Shown here piece after piece: positions 16,062 through 25,279 of a stretch of 56,374 nt of DNA (the stretch's first letter is position 1; every line of letters begins with the position of its first letter). The stretch spans positions 1 to 56,374 of the forward strand of contig NZ_JQKI01000043.1 in the NCBI RefSeq assembly GCF_000745965.1. Direction: 5' to 3'. The DNA is from Edaphobacter aggregans DSM 19364 (GTDB lineage: Bacteria; Acidobacteriota; Terriglobia; Terriglobales; Acidobacteriaceae). Both the position numbers and the translations under genes were made by a program. The notes below the pieces were generated by a model. That model was not told where the DNA came from. It saw only the letters and a program-made list of their open reading frames with translations, and ran no database searches.

Positions 16062-18915
16062 CAATGCACTTCAGCTGGATGCTTTGGCTGCGGAACGAGA
16101 TCTGCGTCGCAGGATTGTCGAGTTGGCCACAAGCTATCGTCCGCTGCGCGACGAAAAGATGTTGAAGATGTGCCGTGAAGCATGGGCAGGCGATGAACTA
16201 TCCGGTGGAGTCGTAGGTCAACTCTGGGTTGAATGTCTCTTCCCGAGCGAAACGGGCCGCGATACCCTTGCGAGTCTTGCAGCGCAAGGTCTCTTCGATT
16301 TCCGCCTGCTTGCCCAGTTGAATCATCCGCACAGGTGTCCAGAATCACGGCCGCTCTATCGCCACCAAGAAGAGGCGATCGTTACCGCGGTCAATGGAGA
16401 TCAACGAGATACTCGCCCGGCTCTGATCGTAACTGCCGGCACCGGCGCCGGCAAAACTGAATCTTTCCTGTTGCCGGTTTTGAACGATCTTTATAGAAAT
16501 CCCCGAAAGCCGGGGAACTCCGGCGTGCGGGCGATCTTTCTCTATCCAATGAATGCACTGGTGAACGACCAGGTTGACCGCCTAAATGCGTGGCTCGAAG
16601 ATCAGCCTGAAACGCAGGACCGGGTGACTTTCTTGCACTTCACATCGGAGACTCCCGAGAATACGCGCGAGCTGAATCGATCAACCCTAGCGCATCTAAC
16701 TCCGAATCCTTCGCGGATTCTGACGCGCGAACAGGGGCGCCGCACGCCACCCGATATTCTCATCACCAATTACTCCATGCTCGAGTACATGTTGTGCAGG
16801 CCGCAGGATGCTTCCTTCTTTGGTCCTTCGCTCCGGTCGTTCGTGCTCGATGAAGTCCACCTCTACAGCGGCACTCTGGCAGCTGAGATTTGCCTGCTGA
16901 TGCGCCGGGTGGCGCTTCGTTGCGGCGTAAGTACTGAACGCGTTCTGCAGATTGCAACATCGGCGACTCTCGGGGGCAACACCAACGAACTCCGCCAGTT
17001 TGGGGCAACTTTGTTCTCAAAAAGTCCGGAGTTGGTCTATCCGATCTACGGCCGCCCACACCGCAGGGATTTGCCTGAGGCGGCAGGGCCTGCATCACCT
17101 CCCCCGGCGGAGATAATCGACGCTAGACCGCTCGAGACCTTGCCGATCCTCGATTCGGAGAAGCGGGAGTTGATTGAAGATTCCAAAACGGCAGCCATCG
17201 CTCGACAATGTATCGCGCCGTTTGTTTCTGAAAGTGTTGTCCAGGAACTGGCGAGTGAGACGTTTCCGGCGCGCGTTCTGCACTATGCGCTTTCAAGAGC
17301 GCCAATTGTCCATAGTCTGGACGAGTTTTTCTGGAAGAGGTCGCGCGATGGGCAGTCCGTGGTCCGTCTACGTGAAGTAGCGGAACACCTTTTTCCTGGC
17401 GCTAGTCTGGATGTTGCTGAGAAAAGCGCCACGGCGCTTTTGCAACTTACTGCAAGAGCTCGCAACGAAGCCGATCAACTACCAGTGATTCCCCATAAAC
17501 TGCACATCCAAGTGCGAGCACCTGGGCACTTTTCCGTCTGTCTGAATCCAGCATGTACAGGGGACCGCAGACGTGTCGTAGAAGAAGCTGGCCTTCTGAT
17601 TCCAGATTTTGCCGAGTTTTGTCCGGCGTGCCATTCGGCCACACTGACGCTCACTATCTGCCGGAACTGCAGCGATTGGTTGCTTGCTGGAACCTCGGCA
17701 GGAGACCGGATGCGCGCACGGTCGGAGTGGAACGATTATCAGCCGGTACCCGAAGACGAAGACCACGACCCCGCCCAGGGGCACTACCTTCTTCGGCCCG
17801 CCGCCTTATCCGATGCAGAGCCCGACTGGTTCATCGACCTCGAGAGTCGCTCGACCATCGATATCCATTCCCGTGCGGCTCATTTTGTGCGGTACATGAG
17901 CTGCCCAAATTGCGATGCGAGTGTCGGACAGTTTGAGCCGATGGCGCTTCCGGATGTATTAACACTGCCAGCGGTAGCCGAGAGCGTGCTTGCTGCCATG
18001 CCTCCCAATACTAATAGCGCCATGCGCAAGATCCTTCCATCCGGAGGCAGGCAACTCCTCACTTTCAGCGACAGTCGGCGCCAGGCGGCCCGTCTAGGCC
18101 CTCATCTGACCTATCAGCACGAAATCCTCTTAAGCCGCATCGTTATCACCAGGCTTTTGGGTACGTCGGTCGATTCCGTCAAGCTGAAACGCGAAATCGA
18201 AACGCTTGAAAATGCAATCAAAGAGGCCGATGACCCAGAGATCCGGGCCGCGCTTGAAGTGGCAGTTCGAAAAAAGCAAACTGATCTTCACGCGGAGCAG
18301 GACGGCCGGTCAATGGCGGACTGGGCCCGAATAATGAAGGGCCGAAATGAGCTAAGCCAGTTCTTTGCGCGAGAATCCTCTGTTCAACATACGACCCGAG
18401 TGACGGGCAACAAAACATGGCCAGAGGCATGGGAACAATTTTGGGACGCGAATCGAAAAGAAATGGAAGACGACACCTTTCGTTTGCTGGGCCTGGAGTT
18501 CCTGCTTCGGCGAAGCCACTCCCTCGAAACGCTTGGTTTGGCGGAGGTGGTTTATCCGTCGATCGAGAAGTGTGTTCTTCAGCGCCTCGATCATCTGTCT
18601 GTCACTGAGCACGCTACGTTGCAATCCGTCTGGCCGGACTACCTTGCCGCGATCTGCGACACGCTGCGCTCGCGAAGTGCCATAACGTTCAATGACAGTG
18701 ACAACGAAGGCCGCGATGATGCCTCGATTATTTCGTTCCCGATCGGACGTTGGGTTTCGCGCGAAGGGAGTGGCATTCGCATTGATCCAATGGTCGGCGC
18801 CGGAGGGATTCGAAGCATCCGGGCCAAGATTCACGGCTGCCGTGCTTCGTTTGATGCAGGTCTCAGAGGCCCGGTGGCCGGTAGTGGTGCCGAGCGTACT
18901 TGGAGCGGTATTTGA
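16054..18915 (+). CDS. SF2 helicase of DUF1998 type, N-terminal portion (frameshifted)
   Basis: From ATG 16054. Helicase core in order: LYRHQEEAIV (Q-like), TAGTGAGKTESFLLPVL (Walker A, near residue 129), IFLYPMNALVNDQ (Ia), DILITNYSMLEYML (Ib), FVLDEVHLYSG (II, DEVH) and IATSATLGG (III). A zinc-ribbon region with CLNPACTG, FCPACHS and ICRNCSD follows, then QLLTFSDSRRQAARLGPHL (IV). Family members (MrfA, DISARM DrmA/DrmB, Druantia DruE) are 3'-5' DNA translocases. The frame makes sense up to about 18800 (GRWVSREGSGIRIDPMV) and then becomes nonsense (AKIHGCRASFDAGLRG) until a stop at 18915. The C-terminal half continues in the next frame. Together the two parts would form a protein of about 1,730 residues. 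Confidence 0.85.
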   Translation: MNNNALQLDALAAERDLRRRIVELATSYRPLRDEKMLKMCREAWAGDELSGGVVGQLWVECLFPSETGRDTLASLAAQGLFDFRLLAQLNHPHRCPESRPLYRHQEEAIVTAVNGDQRDTRPALIVTAGTGAGKTESFLLPVLNDLYRNPRKPGNSGVRAIFLYPMNALVNDQVDRLNAWLEDQPETQDRVTFLHFTSETPENTRELNRSTLAHLTPNPSRILTREQGRRTPPDILITNYSMLEYMLCRPQDASFFGPSLRSFVLDEVHLYSGTLAAEICLLMRRVALRCGVSTERVLQIATSATLGGNTNELRQFGATLFSKSPELVYPIYGRPHRRDLPEAAGPASPPPAEIIDARPLETLPILDSEKRELIEDSKTAAIARQCIAPFVSESVVQELASETFPARVLHYALSRAPIVHSLDEFFWKRSRDGQSVVRLREVAEHLFPGASLDVAEKSATALLQLTARARNEADQLPVIPHKLHIQVRAPGHFSVCLNPACTGDRRRVVEEAGLLIPDFAEFCPACHSATLTLTICRNCSDWLLAGTSAGDRMRARSEWNDYQPVPEDEDHDPAQGHYLLRPAALSDAEPDWFIDLESRSTIDIHSRAAHFVRYMSCPNCDASVGQFEPMALPDVLTLPAVAESVLAAMPPNTNSAMRKILPSGGRQLLTFSDSRRQAARLGPHLTYQHEILLSRIVITRLLGTSVDSVKLKREIETLENAIKEADDPEIRAALEVAVRKKQTDLHAEQDGRSMADWARIMKGRNELSQFFARESSVQHTTRVTGNKTWPEAWEQFWDANRKEMEDDTFRLLGLEFLLRRSHSLETLGLAEVVYPSIEKCVLQRLDHLSVTEHATLQSVWPDYLAAICDTLRSRSAITFNDSDNEGRDDASIISFPIGRWVSREGSGIRIDPMVGAGGIRSIRAKIHGCRASFDAGLRGPVAGSGAERTWSGI

Positions 18916-21244
18916 CTCACTGCTACAAGCTCTCCGTGAAGAGAAGATCGATTTCTTACAAACCCGGACACGGATGATTGCAGCGGGACAGGTCGATGTT
19001 ATCCGCATCAATTTCCAGAAATTGCGCTTGCGGCGTCCTCCGCACTTGTTTCGCTCGGTCATTACGGGTGCTGTGTGGCCGCGCTCTGTGCTGGGCTGTG
19101 CACCGGGCGAGAGCACTGGCGAGGTACCTCTCGTGCAGGTAAGCCACGACGATCTCGATTCCGATCCTGCCCTGAGCAGAGAGCGCGTAAATTTCGTGAA
19201 CTTTCCGGGCAGCGATACAGCGTTGTGGGCAGAGGAGCATTCGGCTCAGCTGGCTTCCCACGAGAGCGCCAGATTGCAGGAGTTATTCAAGGCCGGCGGA
19301 AGGAACATCCTGAGTGCGACCACAACACTTGAGATCGGTATTGATATCGGAGGTTTGTCAGGAGCGCTGATGGCCAACGCGCCGCCTGGCCGCGCCAACT
19401 ACCAACAGCGCGCTGGCCGCGCTGGCCGCAGGAATGATGGCTCGACGCTCGTCGCGCTCTTCGCCCGGTCGCTCGGGTACGAGCAAGCCATTTTCCGCGA
19501 TTTCGGCGCTTTGTTTTCGAAGGAACTGCGGAAACCGTCAATCTTCCTCGAACGGGAGAGATTCGGGTTCCTGCACCTGAACGCGTTTCTTCTAGGTGAA
19601 TTTTTCCGTCAGATCTTCCCTACTCGCATTACCGGGGCTATGGATGCATTCGGGCGGATGGGTTGGTTTTGCCACATGGCAACTCTCACGGTAGGCGCAG
19701 GTGCGAATCCTTCGCTGCGGATTCCGGCCGAACCTTATCAATTCGAGACCTCGCGGCCGCTCTGGTGGGACGCTAATCCGAACATGGGGCTCGACCAACA
19801 GTTCATTCACTACATGGATCGGCTAACTGCAGACCCGTCGGAGATTAGAGAGAAATACCATCTCTTGCTTGAGGGCACCCCACTGGTTGGTAAGCCTCCG
19901 GTTGAATTGATCGAGCGAGCGAAAAAGTTCTTCATCCAATGCATCAACGAATGGACAACCACCTATAACCGGCTACTTACCGCCTGGCAGAACGCGAGAA
20001 CGCAACAAAACAATCGTGCCGTACTAAACGCAATCGCATTTCAGGCTCAGGAGCTTTCAAAAACGACAGTGATTGAAGCGCTGGCGTCAGCCCGCTTCCT
20101 GCCGCGATACGGATTCCCGATCGGTTTGCAGGCACTGCGGCTACCACACAACAGCTTCAGGGACGGAAACAGCACCGTCAAGCTTGAGCGCGACGGAATG
20201 CTCGCTCTCAATGAGTATGTTCCAGGGTCCCGCCTGCTCGCCGGCGGCAGAATCTACTCGTCGCACGGCGTAATCCGCTCCTTCGATCCTGACGGGGGAG
20301 GCTTTGGCTTAACGCGATATCGTTTCGAATGTACGCGGGGTCATGTGTTCTACGACATGCAGGCGAATGCTACCCAATGCAGGACGTGCGCCGCGCAGCT
20401 GCGTTCGAACCGTGGCCGCCCGGTGATCGTACCCCGCTTTGGGTATTCGTGTGCAGCGTGGGACCCGCCAAGCTGGTCAGGAGATCCGGAGCGGATTGGA
20501 ACAACCGAGCTCGTATCGACGGTCGATTTCCTGAATCGGAGCGGCCTACAGCTTTTCGAGGCTTTCGGAGGGCATGCGCGACTCAAGGCCACTTTCTGCG
20601 AGGGCGGAACCCTTTTCGGAGCGAATCCCGGGCCTCATGGTTTTGGCTTCGCCATATGCACAAACTGCGGATACACGGACGGCGAGAGGGCCATAGGCGA
20701 GGGCAGGCAGAACCTGCCACCAGGATTTGAGTCGCATTCTCCGCTCTGGTCCCATAGGGCAAATCATCGGTGCTGGAATGCCCAGACCACGGCTCCAGTG
20801 CTCCGGAACCGGTCCTTGGGTGCAGAAACCAACACCGACGTCCTTCAGATTGAAGTCAACACTCTGTTCTCGCGTTACCAGCAGCCCAGTGATTCCGAGC
20901 GGATCGCGCGAACGTTCGGTCATGCCATGCGTCTCGCCGGCGCTGCAATTCTCGAAGTGGACACGCGGGAGATCTCCGTTGTTGCTGCCAGAATGGCCGG
21001 TGATCCTTGGGGAGTTCATCTTTTCGACACCGCTGCCGGTGGGTCCGGCCACATCGCTTCCTTACTGGAGGATCAGAATGCTTGGTTTACGGGAGCAATG
21101 GATCTTATTCGCGGAAATGAGGACCATGATCGAAAGTGCCGGGAAGCCTGTTTGATGTGCCTGCTGGATGCTCAGAGCCAGGCGGAATTTGAGCGGAGTA
21201 AGCTTGATCGCAGTCTTACTCTCGAGTTCTTGACTGAAGCCTAG
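18692..21244 (+). CDS. SF2 helicase C-terminal portion with DUF1998-type domain (frameshifted)
   Basis: Continuation of the preceding gene in the +1 frame. Meaningful sequence begins near 18810-18830 (PRFTAAVLRLMQVSEARWPV). The ATG at 18692 lies inside the upstream gene and has no ribosome binding site, so independent translation is unlikely. It contains ILSATTTLEIGIDIGGLSGA (motif V), YQQRAGRAGRRND (motif VI), a zinc ribbon (FECTRGHVFYD...QCRTCAAQ) and a C-terminal DUF1998-like domain ending with LFDTAAGGSGH and a CREACLMCL cysteine cluster. All motifs downstream of the break are well kept. This points to a recent mutation, a sequencing error or recoding rather than an old pseudogene. Confidence 0.8.
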   Translation: MTVTTKAAMMPRLFRSRSDVGFRAKGVAFALIQWSAPEGFEASGPRFTAAVLRLMQVSEARWPVVVPSVLGAVFDSLLQALREEKIDFLQTRTRMIAAGQVDVIRINFQKLRLRRPPHLFRSVITGAVWPRSVLGCAPGESTGEVPLVQVSHDDLDSDPALSRERVNFVNFPGSDTALWAEEHSAQLASHESARLQELFKAGGRNILSATTTLEIGIDIGGLSGALMANAPPGRANYQQRAGRAGRRNDGSTLVALFARSLGYEQAIFRDFGALFSKELRKPSIFLERERFGFLHLNAFLLGEFFRQIFPTRITGAMDAFGRMGWFCHMATLTVGAGANPSLRIPAEPYQFETSRPLWWDANPNMGLDQQFIHYMDRLTADPSEIREKYHLLLEGTPLVGKPPVELIERAKKFFIQCINEWTTTYNRLLTAWQNARTQQNNRAVLNAIAFQAQELSKTTVIEALASARFLPRYGFPIGLQALRLPHNSFRDGNSTVKLERDGMLALNEYVPGSRLLAGGRIYSSHGVIRSFDPDGGGFGLTRYRFECTRGHVFYDMQANATQCRTCAAQLRSNRGRPVIVPRFGYSCAAWDPPSWSGDPERIGTTELVSTVDFLNRSGLQLFEAFGGHARLKATFCEGGTLFGANPGPHGFGFAICTNCGYTDGERAIGEGRQNLPPGFESHSPLWSHRANHRCWNAQTTAPVLRNRSLGAETNTDVLQIEVNTLFSRYQQPSDSERIARTFGHAMRLAGAAILEVDTREISVVAARMAGDPWGVHLFDTAAGGSGHIASLLEDQNAWFTGAMDLIRGNEDHDRKCREACLMCLLDAQSQAEFERSKLDRSLTLEFLTEA

Positions 21245-21333
21245 AGGGTTGGCTCTTATTTGATCGGCGTTTTCGACGGTCAGGTAGATGTCAATGGGGA
21301 ACCCACAACGCTGACAACCGAGACGATCTGAGT

Positions 21334-21771
21334 CTACTCGATATCACAGCCAGCCTCTATCTTGACAACAAATGGTGGATGAGACTTTCTCTGTCTCATC
21401 CACCTGAAAGCCGGCGACGACTCGTCGTCGGCTCCGTCAGCTGGATCATCAGCGGCCTCGATCTTAGAGAGCCGCTTCATGGTGATGGCGTGGACCTCGG
21501 CGATCCGGTGCTTGAAGGTGTTCCCTTTGACTTCATCCTCTACCTCGCGATACCGGAGAATGCCTTCCAGGGTGATCAGCTGTCCCTTCTGGATAGTCTT
21601 GGCGAACTTCGAGAGATTCCTCCAGGCATAGACGCGATGCCATTCGGTGCGAGTTTCGTACTCGCCTTTGTCGTTCTTCCAGCTCTCCTGGTTTGCGATG
21701 TTGAGGACGACGTACTCGCGGTTGTATCCCTGGAGCGATTCCGAACGTTTCTTCCCTATTGCTTTGTGATT
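21334..21771 (-). pseudogene. ssb: Single-stranded DNA-binding protein, truncated at the N-terminus
   Basis: On the minus strand one frame reads NREYVVLNIANQESWKND, then RTEWHRVYAWRNLSKFAKT, QKGQLITLEGILRYREVEDE and FKHRIAEVHAITMKRLSKIE, ending at TAG 21334. This is the OB fold of bacterial SSB (TEWHRVxAW and KGxxxxxEGxLRYR are signature blocks). Upstream of about 21770 the frame meets a stop (TGA) and the first ~15-20 residues are missing. The C-terminus lacks the acidic DDDIPF-type tail. It is probably a plasmid- or ICE-derived ssb left after rearrangement; a second ssb start lies at 22208 on the other strand. Confidence 0.65.
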
Positions 21772-22207
21772 GACACTTCAAGTTTCTGAGCTTGGTTTTG
21801 CTACTCGCGCCATGAGGAGGACATTGAACAGAGCGGCTCCCTTCCGGTTTGCCTTTCTATGGAGAAGGCGAGGAGATGGGCCGAGCGGTAAGCTTCGGTG
21901 CTGCCATTCCCTTGTCACTTCGATCAAGTACCAGGACCGACCCGCCGCCGCAGACATCGCCTTCTGTGTCGCCGCATATGGCAATGGCATGACCGAGGAC
22001 CGGATTGAGCGTGCCCTTGAAGACGACTACCTTCCCAGAATCCGCTGCGCGCCTCTGCGAGGTGCGGACTCCTGTCCCCATAGCAAGTCTGGGTCCCCTT
22101 CCGCAGATTCTTTCCAGTCGCCTTGGGAGTGGGTCGCGACGGCACACCCTCCGGGCAAGCATGTACCGCAGACAGCGGACAAACCAAAAGAAACGGAGCC
22201 AATCACC
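21772..22207 (+). pseudogene. Plasmid-type primase/replication protein fragment
   Basis: The plus-strand frame between about 21870 and 22035 reads SLVTSIKYQDRPAAADIAFC, then VAAYGNGMTEDRIERALEDD and YLPR. It resembles the Ser-x-Ala-Asp helix and the EExIxxAL...dY repeat found after the catalytic core of RepB-like/plasmid primases. Both ends are lost, the frame afterwards becomes random, and no Walker or catalytic residues are visible. It directly precedes an ssb start in the same direction, an arrangement seen in plasmid and ICE replication modules. Low-confidence family call. Confidence 0.3.
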
Positions 22208-22275
22208 ATGTTCAACAAAGTCATCCTCAATCGGCCGCCTCGGGCAGAACGCAGAAGCCAAAACCGCTCAGAACA
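22208..22275 (+). pseudogene. ssb: Single-stranded DNA-binding protein, N-terminal stub
   Basis: From ATG 22208 the frame gives MFNKVIL and then, after a one-base shift near 22230, IGRLGQNAEAKTAQN, the canonical SSB N-terminus (MxNKVxLIGRLGxDxExK). After about 22275 the similarity ends. It is oriented opposite to the truncated ssb at 21334-21771, and the two overlap in SSB residue range around the AExKA segment. They therefore look like different copies rather than two halves of one gene. Confidence 0.5.
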
Positions 22276-22755
22276 CTATCTGCGTTCAGCGTGCCGGACA
22301 CACCCCCGCCCTTCGGACGCACGCTCTCCTCTCCCGCGATCCCAGCCCATCCAAGAGAGCTGCCTACATCCGAACCTGGGGTTAATTGTCTCGCGGCATG
22401 CCGACCATCTTGGTCGTTGAGGACCGGCACGAATCTGCACCCAGGCGTGAAATGACAATTATTGTGGATATTTTCGACAATTTTAGAATTGCGGATAATT
22501 TCGGAAGCTTCTAATTTTCAGAGTGGGATCGGACGGATTTTGCTGCCAGTTTTGAAGCACTGGTGGAATGGCGTACTCTGCCGACGCTCGGGATTCATCC
22601 CCAACAGGGGCAGAATAAGCCGCTGTCGAGCGTACATGCCAGAGGACCAGCAGCCATCTGCACATCACCCAATACTCCAGCCTTACGCCAAAAGCATTTC
22701 ACATGGTTGGTGATGTCCATCGCCTCATAGAGGCCATCCTTGATGGTGACGGTCG
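22276..22755. other. Intergenic stretch without recognisable gene
   Basis: No frame on either strand shows family-like sequence. The proline/arginine-rich frames here look like shadows of GC-rich non-coding DNA. An AT-rich patch with repeated short words (TTCGACAATTTTAGAATTGCG and similar) occurs around 22460-22520. It is probably the eroded join between the remnant zone and the sugar cluster. Confidence 0.4.
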
Positions 22756-23022
22756 GTGCAATTACCAACACGCGTCCCCTGGCAATGCCAAAAAGTACCT
22801 GAAGACAAGTCCTACTTCCACCGGATCGGCGACTTTCTCACGTTTGCTGACGAGATCATTCTTTTCGGCCACGGCAAAGGGAACAGCAATGAAGCTGAAC
22901 TGCTGCGGGATTTCTTGCACACTCACAATCCGACGATCGGTGACCGAACCATCCGAGTTGAAGATATGGACCTATCGTCTCTCTCGGAGCCGGAGATCGA
23001 ACGGCGTCTGAGAGAGCACTAG
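22756..23022 (+). pseudogene. baeRF/eRF1-domain-like protein, C-terminal fragment
   Basis: The frame encodes FHRIGDFLTFADEIILFGHG, then KGNSNEAELLRDFLHTHNP and ends SEPEIERRLREH. The pattern 'IxxxLxxAxEIxxxGxGxxxxExxxxLxxHxP' is that of the small bacterial archaeo-eukaryotic release-factor-like (eRF1 domain 3-like) proteins often called translational machinery protein. The N-terminal half (WxDxxxAxxx...HHK) is not found in any frame upstream, so the gene is broken. It lies tail-to-tail with the DeoR gene. Confidence 0.4.
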
Positions 23023-23057
23023 CCATCATCAATCGCCAGCTGTCGAGGAGCACCTCT

Positions 23058-23903
23058 TCATACCCGCCTGACGTCTACTCCACGCTCGACGAATGGCGCG
23101 ATCATCCCGTCAGTGGCCCCGGTATCCGTGATCAGAATGTTCAGCTCTCCGATATCGCAGATGCGCCAGCCCGCTACCTTCCCGAATTTTGTGGAATCAA
23201 CCACCGCAATTCGACGGCGGGAAGCCTTAACCATCGCCGCGTTGAGTTGGGCCTCTTCCGAGCTGAGACAGCTGACTCCCCATTGTCCGTCAATGCCATC
23301 CGAACCGATGAACAGGGTATGGATCAACATCTGCTTCAGACTGTCCACCGCGGTAGGACCGACAAGGGAAAACCAATCGCCTCGAAGATGGCCGCCCGTA
23401 ACAAAGATGTCGAGGTCTTTCCGCTTCGATAGCTCCATGGCCACGTTGACGGTATTTGTGACAACCGTGATGTTTTGGTTCAAAGGAAGTCCGCGGATGA
23501 CCTCAAGGGTGGTGGTGCCCGGAGTCAACGCGATTGTGTCGCCTTTCTCAACGAGCGCGGCCGCTGCCTGGCCGATCCTTCGCTTCTCATCGGAAAAGCT
23601 CTCGAGATGGGCCTGAAAAGTCCGATCATTCTTGAATGGCTCGTAGAAGAGAGGTTCGAGCAGTGCGGCGCCGCCATGGGTTCGCTGAAGGACCCCATCA
23701 TTTTGCAGTTGATCCAGGTCGCGGCGGATCGTAACCAAAGATGTCCCGAACTTCTCACTGAGAGATTCGACCGTGACATTGCCAGATTTGCGCAAGTGTT
23801 CGAGGATCGCATTCAATCGTGTCTGCTGCTTGCCCAGTCCAGATGGCTCGGACGCTTCTCGCGTCTCTTTCTTCGGTTTCTCTGGCTGCTTACGCTTCGC
23901 CAT
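23058..23903 (-). CDS. DeoR/GlpR-family transcriptional regulator
   Basis: 281 residues from ATG 23903, which shares its A with the last base of the transporter stop (TAATG), so it is translationally coupled to the sugar porter. After a basic, low-complexity N-terminus (MAKRKQPEKPKKE) comes a DeoR winged HTH: RLNAILEHLRKSGNVTVESL, SEKFGTSLVTIRRDLDQL and GVLQRTHGGAAL. The effector domain follows (IALTPGTTTLEVIRGLP, VVTNTVNVAMEL, IFVTGGHLRG, FIGSDGIDG). Family members are usually repressors that sense phosphorylated sugars. Here the likely ligand is a mannose or fructose phosphate, and likely targets are its own operon and the divergent isomerase genes; both are inferences from location. Confidence 0.9.
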   Translation of the reverse strand: MAKRKQPEKPKKETREASEPSGLGKQQTRLNAILEHLRKSGNVTVESLSEKFGTSLVTIRRDLDQLQNDGVLQRTHGGAALLEPLFYEPFKNDRTFQAHLESFSDEKRRIGQAAAALVEKGDTIALTPGTTTLEVIRGLPLNQNITVVTNTVNVAMELSKRKDLDIFVTGGHLRGDWFSLVGPTAVDSLKQMLIHTLFIGSDGIDGQWGVSCLSSEEAQLNAAMVKASRRRIAVVDSTKFGKVAGWRICDIGELNILITDTGATDGMIAPFVERGVDVRRV

Positions 23904-25279
23904 TATCGCTGGCTCCAATAGTGCTGTATTTGTTCGAGTGACTTCCCACGTGTCTCGGGAATCCATTTCCAAATGAAAACGAATGTTATCAAGGATAGCA
24001 ACGCGTATAGGGCAAACGCTCCGGATAGGCCCATACTGTCAACGATGGACAGAAAGGTAAGGGTCACGACCAGACACGCAGACCACAAAGCCATAGTGGC
24101 AATCGAGGTAGCTTGACCGCGCACGCGGGTGGGAAAGATCTCGGCGATATAAACCCACACGCCCGGCCCCAGGCCGACCGCGAAAAAGGCAATGTAAGCC
24201 AAGATGCAGCCGAAGATCAGATATTGGCCGCCCGGCCCCAACTTGAACGACGCGGCCAGAACCGTGAGTGAGATAGCCATACCAGCCGTTGCAACAAGGA
24301 AAAGCAATCTGCGGCCCCAGCGGTCAATGAAGAACATGGCCACGATGGTAAAGATCAGGTTCACCAGGCCGACGACCACATTGACGCCAATGGCGAGCTT
24401 CATGGACTGACCGTGGAACTGTTGGGCGAAGATTAGGGACCCGTAGTAGAGCACCGTGTTGATCCCGCAGATCTGTTCGAGCACGGCAAGAGCAATGGCG
24501 ATGAGGAGTCGCGGCCGCATATGTTCCGAAAACAGTTCTCCGGCCCCTCCGCCCTCTTCTGAGATCGCAAGCTCGATGGCATTCATTTCCGCCTGAACGC
24601 CGTGTGGTCCGGCGATCTTCTCCAGGACCGCGTACCCTGCTTCCCTCTGGTTGTTAGCGACCAGCCAGCGCGGGCTCTCCGGTATGTAGAACAATCCGAC
24701 CAGAAAGCCGACCGAAGGAAAGGTAGCCACCCCGAACATCCATCGCCAGCTCGTCGAACCTAGCCCTGCGAGTTGCCAGTTGCTGAGGTACGCAACCAGA
24801 ATTCCCGTCACGATCGCGAGTTGATTCAGTGAGACAAGTCGCCCCCGACTCTCCGGTGGTGCTACCTCCGAGATGTAGACGGGGGTGAGAGCTGAAGCAA
24901 GCCCGATTGCCAGGCCTCCGATACCGCGCATGCATGTAAAGAAGACGAAGCTGACAGCAAGAGCACTCCCGAGTGCGGATACTGCAAAGAGCAGGGCGGC
25001 GCCCATCAGGCTCTTGCGACGCCCGAACAGGTCGCTGCATTTGCCGGCTGCGCCAGCGCCGACCAGACATCCTAAGAGAAGGGAACTCGCGGCGATCTCT
25101 GTCTGAAAGCTTGTGAGACCGAAATGGACTTTCAGAAAGACGAGTGCGCCATTGATGACCGCCGTATCGAACCCGAAGAGGAATCCCGAGGCAGCAGCCA
25201 CCGAGGCCACAAACCAGACATAAGCAGAGTTGCTCGTTGCCGAGCGCTCAGACCGCGTGGTTGGTTCGATTCCCGACAT
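23903..25279 (-). CDS. MFS sugar porter (sugar:H+ symporter type)
   Basis: 458 residues, ATG 25279. Typical sugar porter family with 12 membrane spans: FVASVAAASGFLFGFDTAVING in TM1, the loop motif GKCSDLFGRRKSL after TM2, PESPRWLVANN before the central loop, an EQICGINTVLYYG-type motif in TM7, DRWGRRLLF and the C-terminal PETRGKSLEQI. Relatives include XylE, GalP and AraE, which bring hexoses or pentoses across the inner membrane with protons. First gene of a two-gene operon with the DeoR regulator and divergent from cupin isomerases, which supports a hexose substrate, most simply mannose released by the GH38 enzyme. The substrate itself is not visible from sequence. Confidence 0.92.
   Translation of the reverse strand: MSGIEPTTRSERSATSNSAYVWFVASVAAASGFLFGFDTAVINGALVFLKVHFGLTSFQTEIAASSLLLGCLVGAGAAGKCSDLFGRRKSLMGAALLFAVSALGSALAVSFVFFTCMRGIGGLAIGLASALTPVYISEVAPPESRGRLVSLNQLAIVTGILVAYLSNWQLAGLGSTSWRWMFGVATFPSVGFLVGLFYIPESPRWLVANNQREAGYAVLEKIAGPHGVQAEMNAIELAISEEGGGAGELFSEHMRPRLLIAIALAVLEQICGINTVLYYGSLIFAQQFHGQSMKLAIGVNVVVGLVNLIFTIVAMFFIDRWGRRLLFLVATAGMAISLTVLAASFKLGPGGQYLIFGCILAYIAFFAVGLGPGVWVYIAEIFPTRVRGQATSIATMALWSACLVVTLTFLSIVDSMGLSGAFALYALLSLITFVFIWKWIPETRGKSLEQIQHYWSQR

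Noticed and set aside
18352..19116. 254-residue minus-strand frame across the helicase frameshift
   Set aside because: Shadow frame; it covers the frameshift only because both sense frames overlap there.
16054..21244. Firm assignment to Druantia type III (DruE with DruH)
   Set aside because: Architecture fits loosely, but the associated MBL, ATPase and HEPN-like genes are not part of Druantia, and I cannot verify similarity of the 989-residue protein to DruH.
3397..21244. DISARM system
   Set aside because: No DNA methyltransferase gene is present, and DrmA and DrmB functions would have to be fused; only the helicase type is shared.
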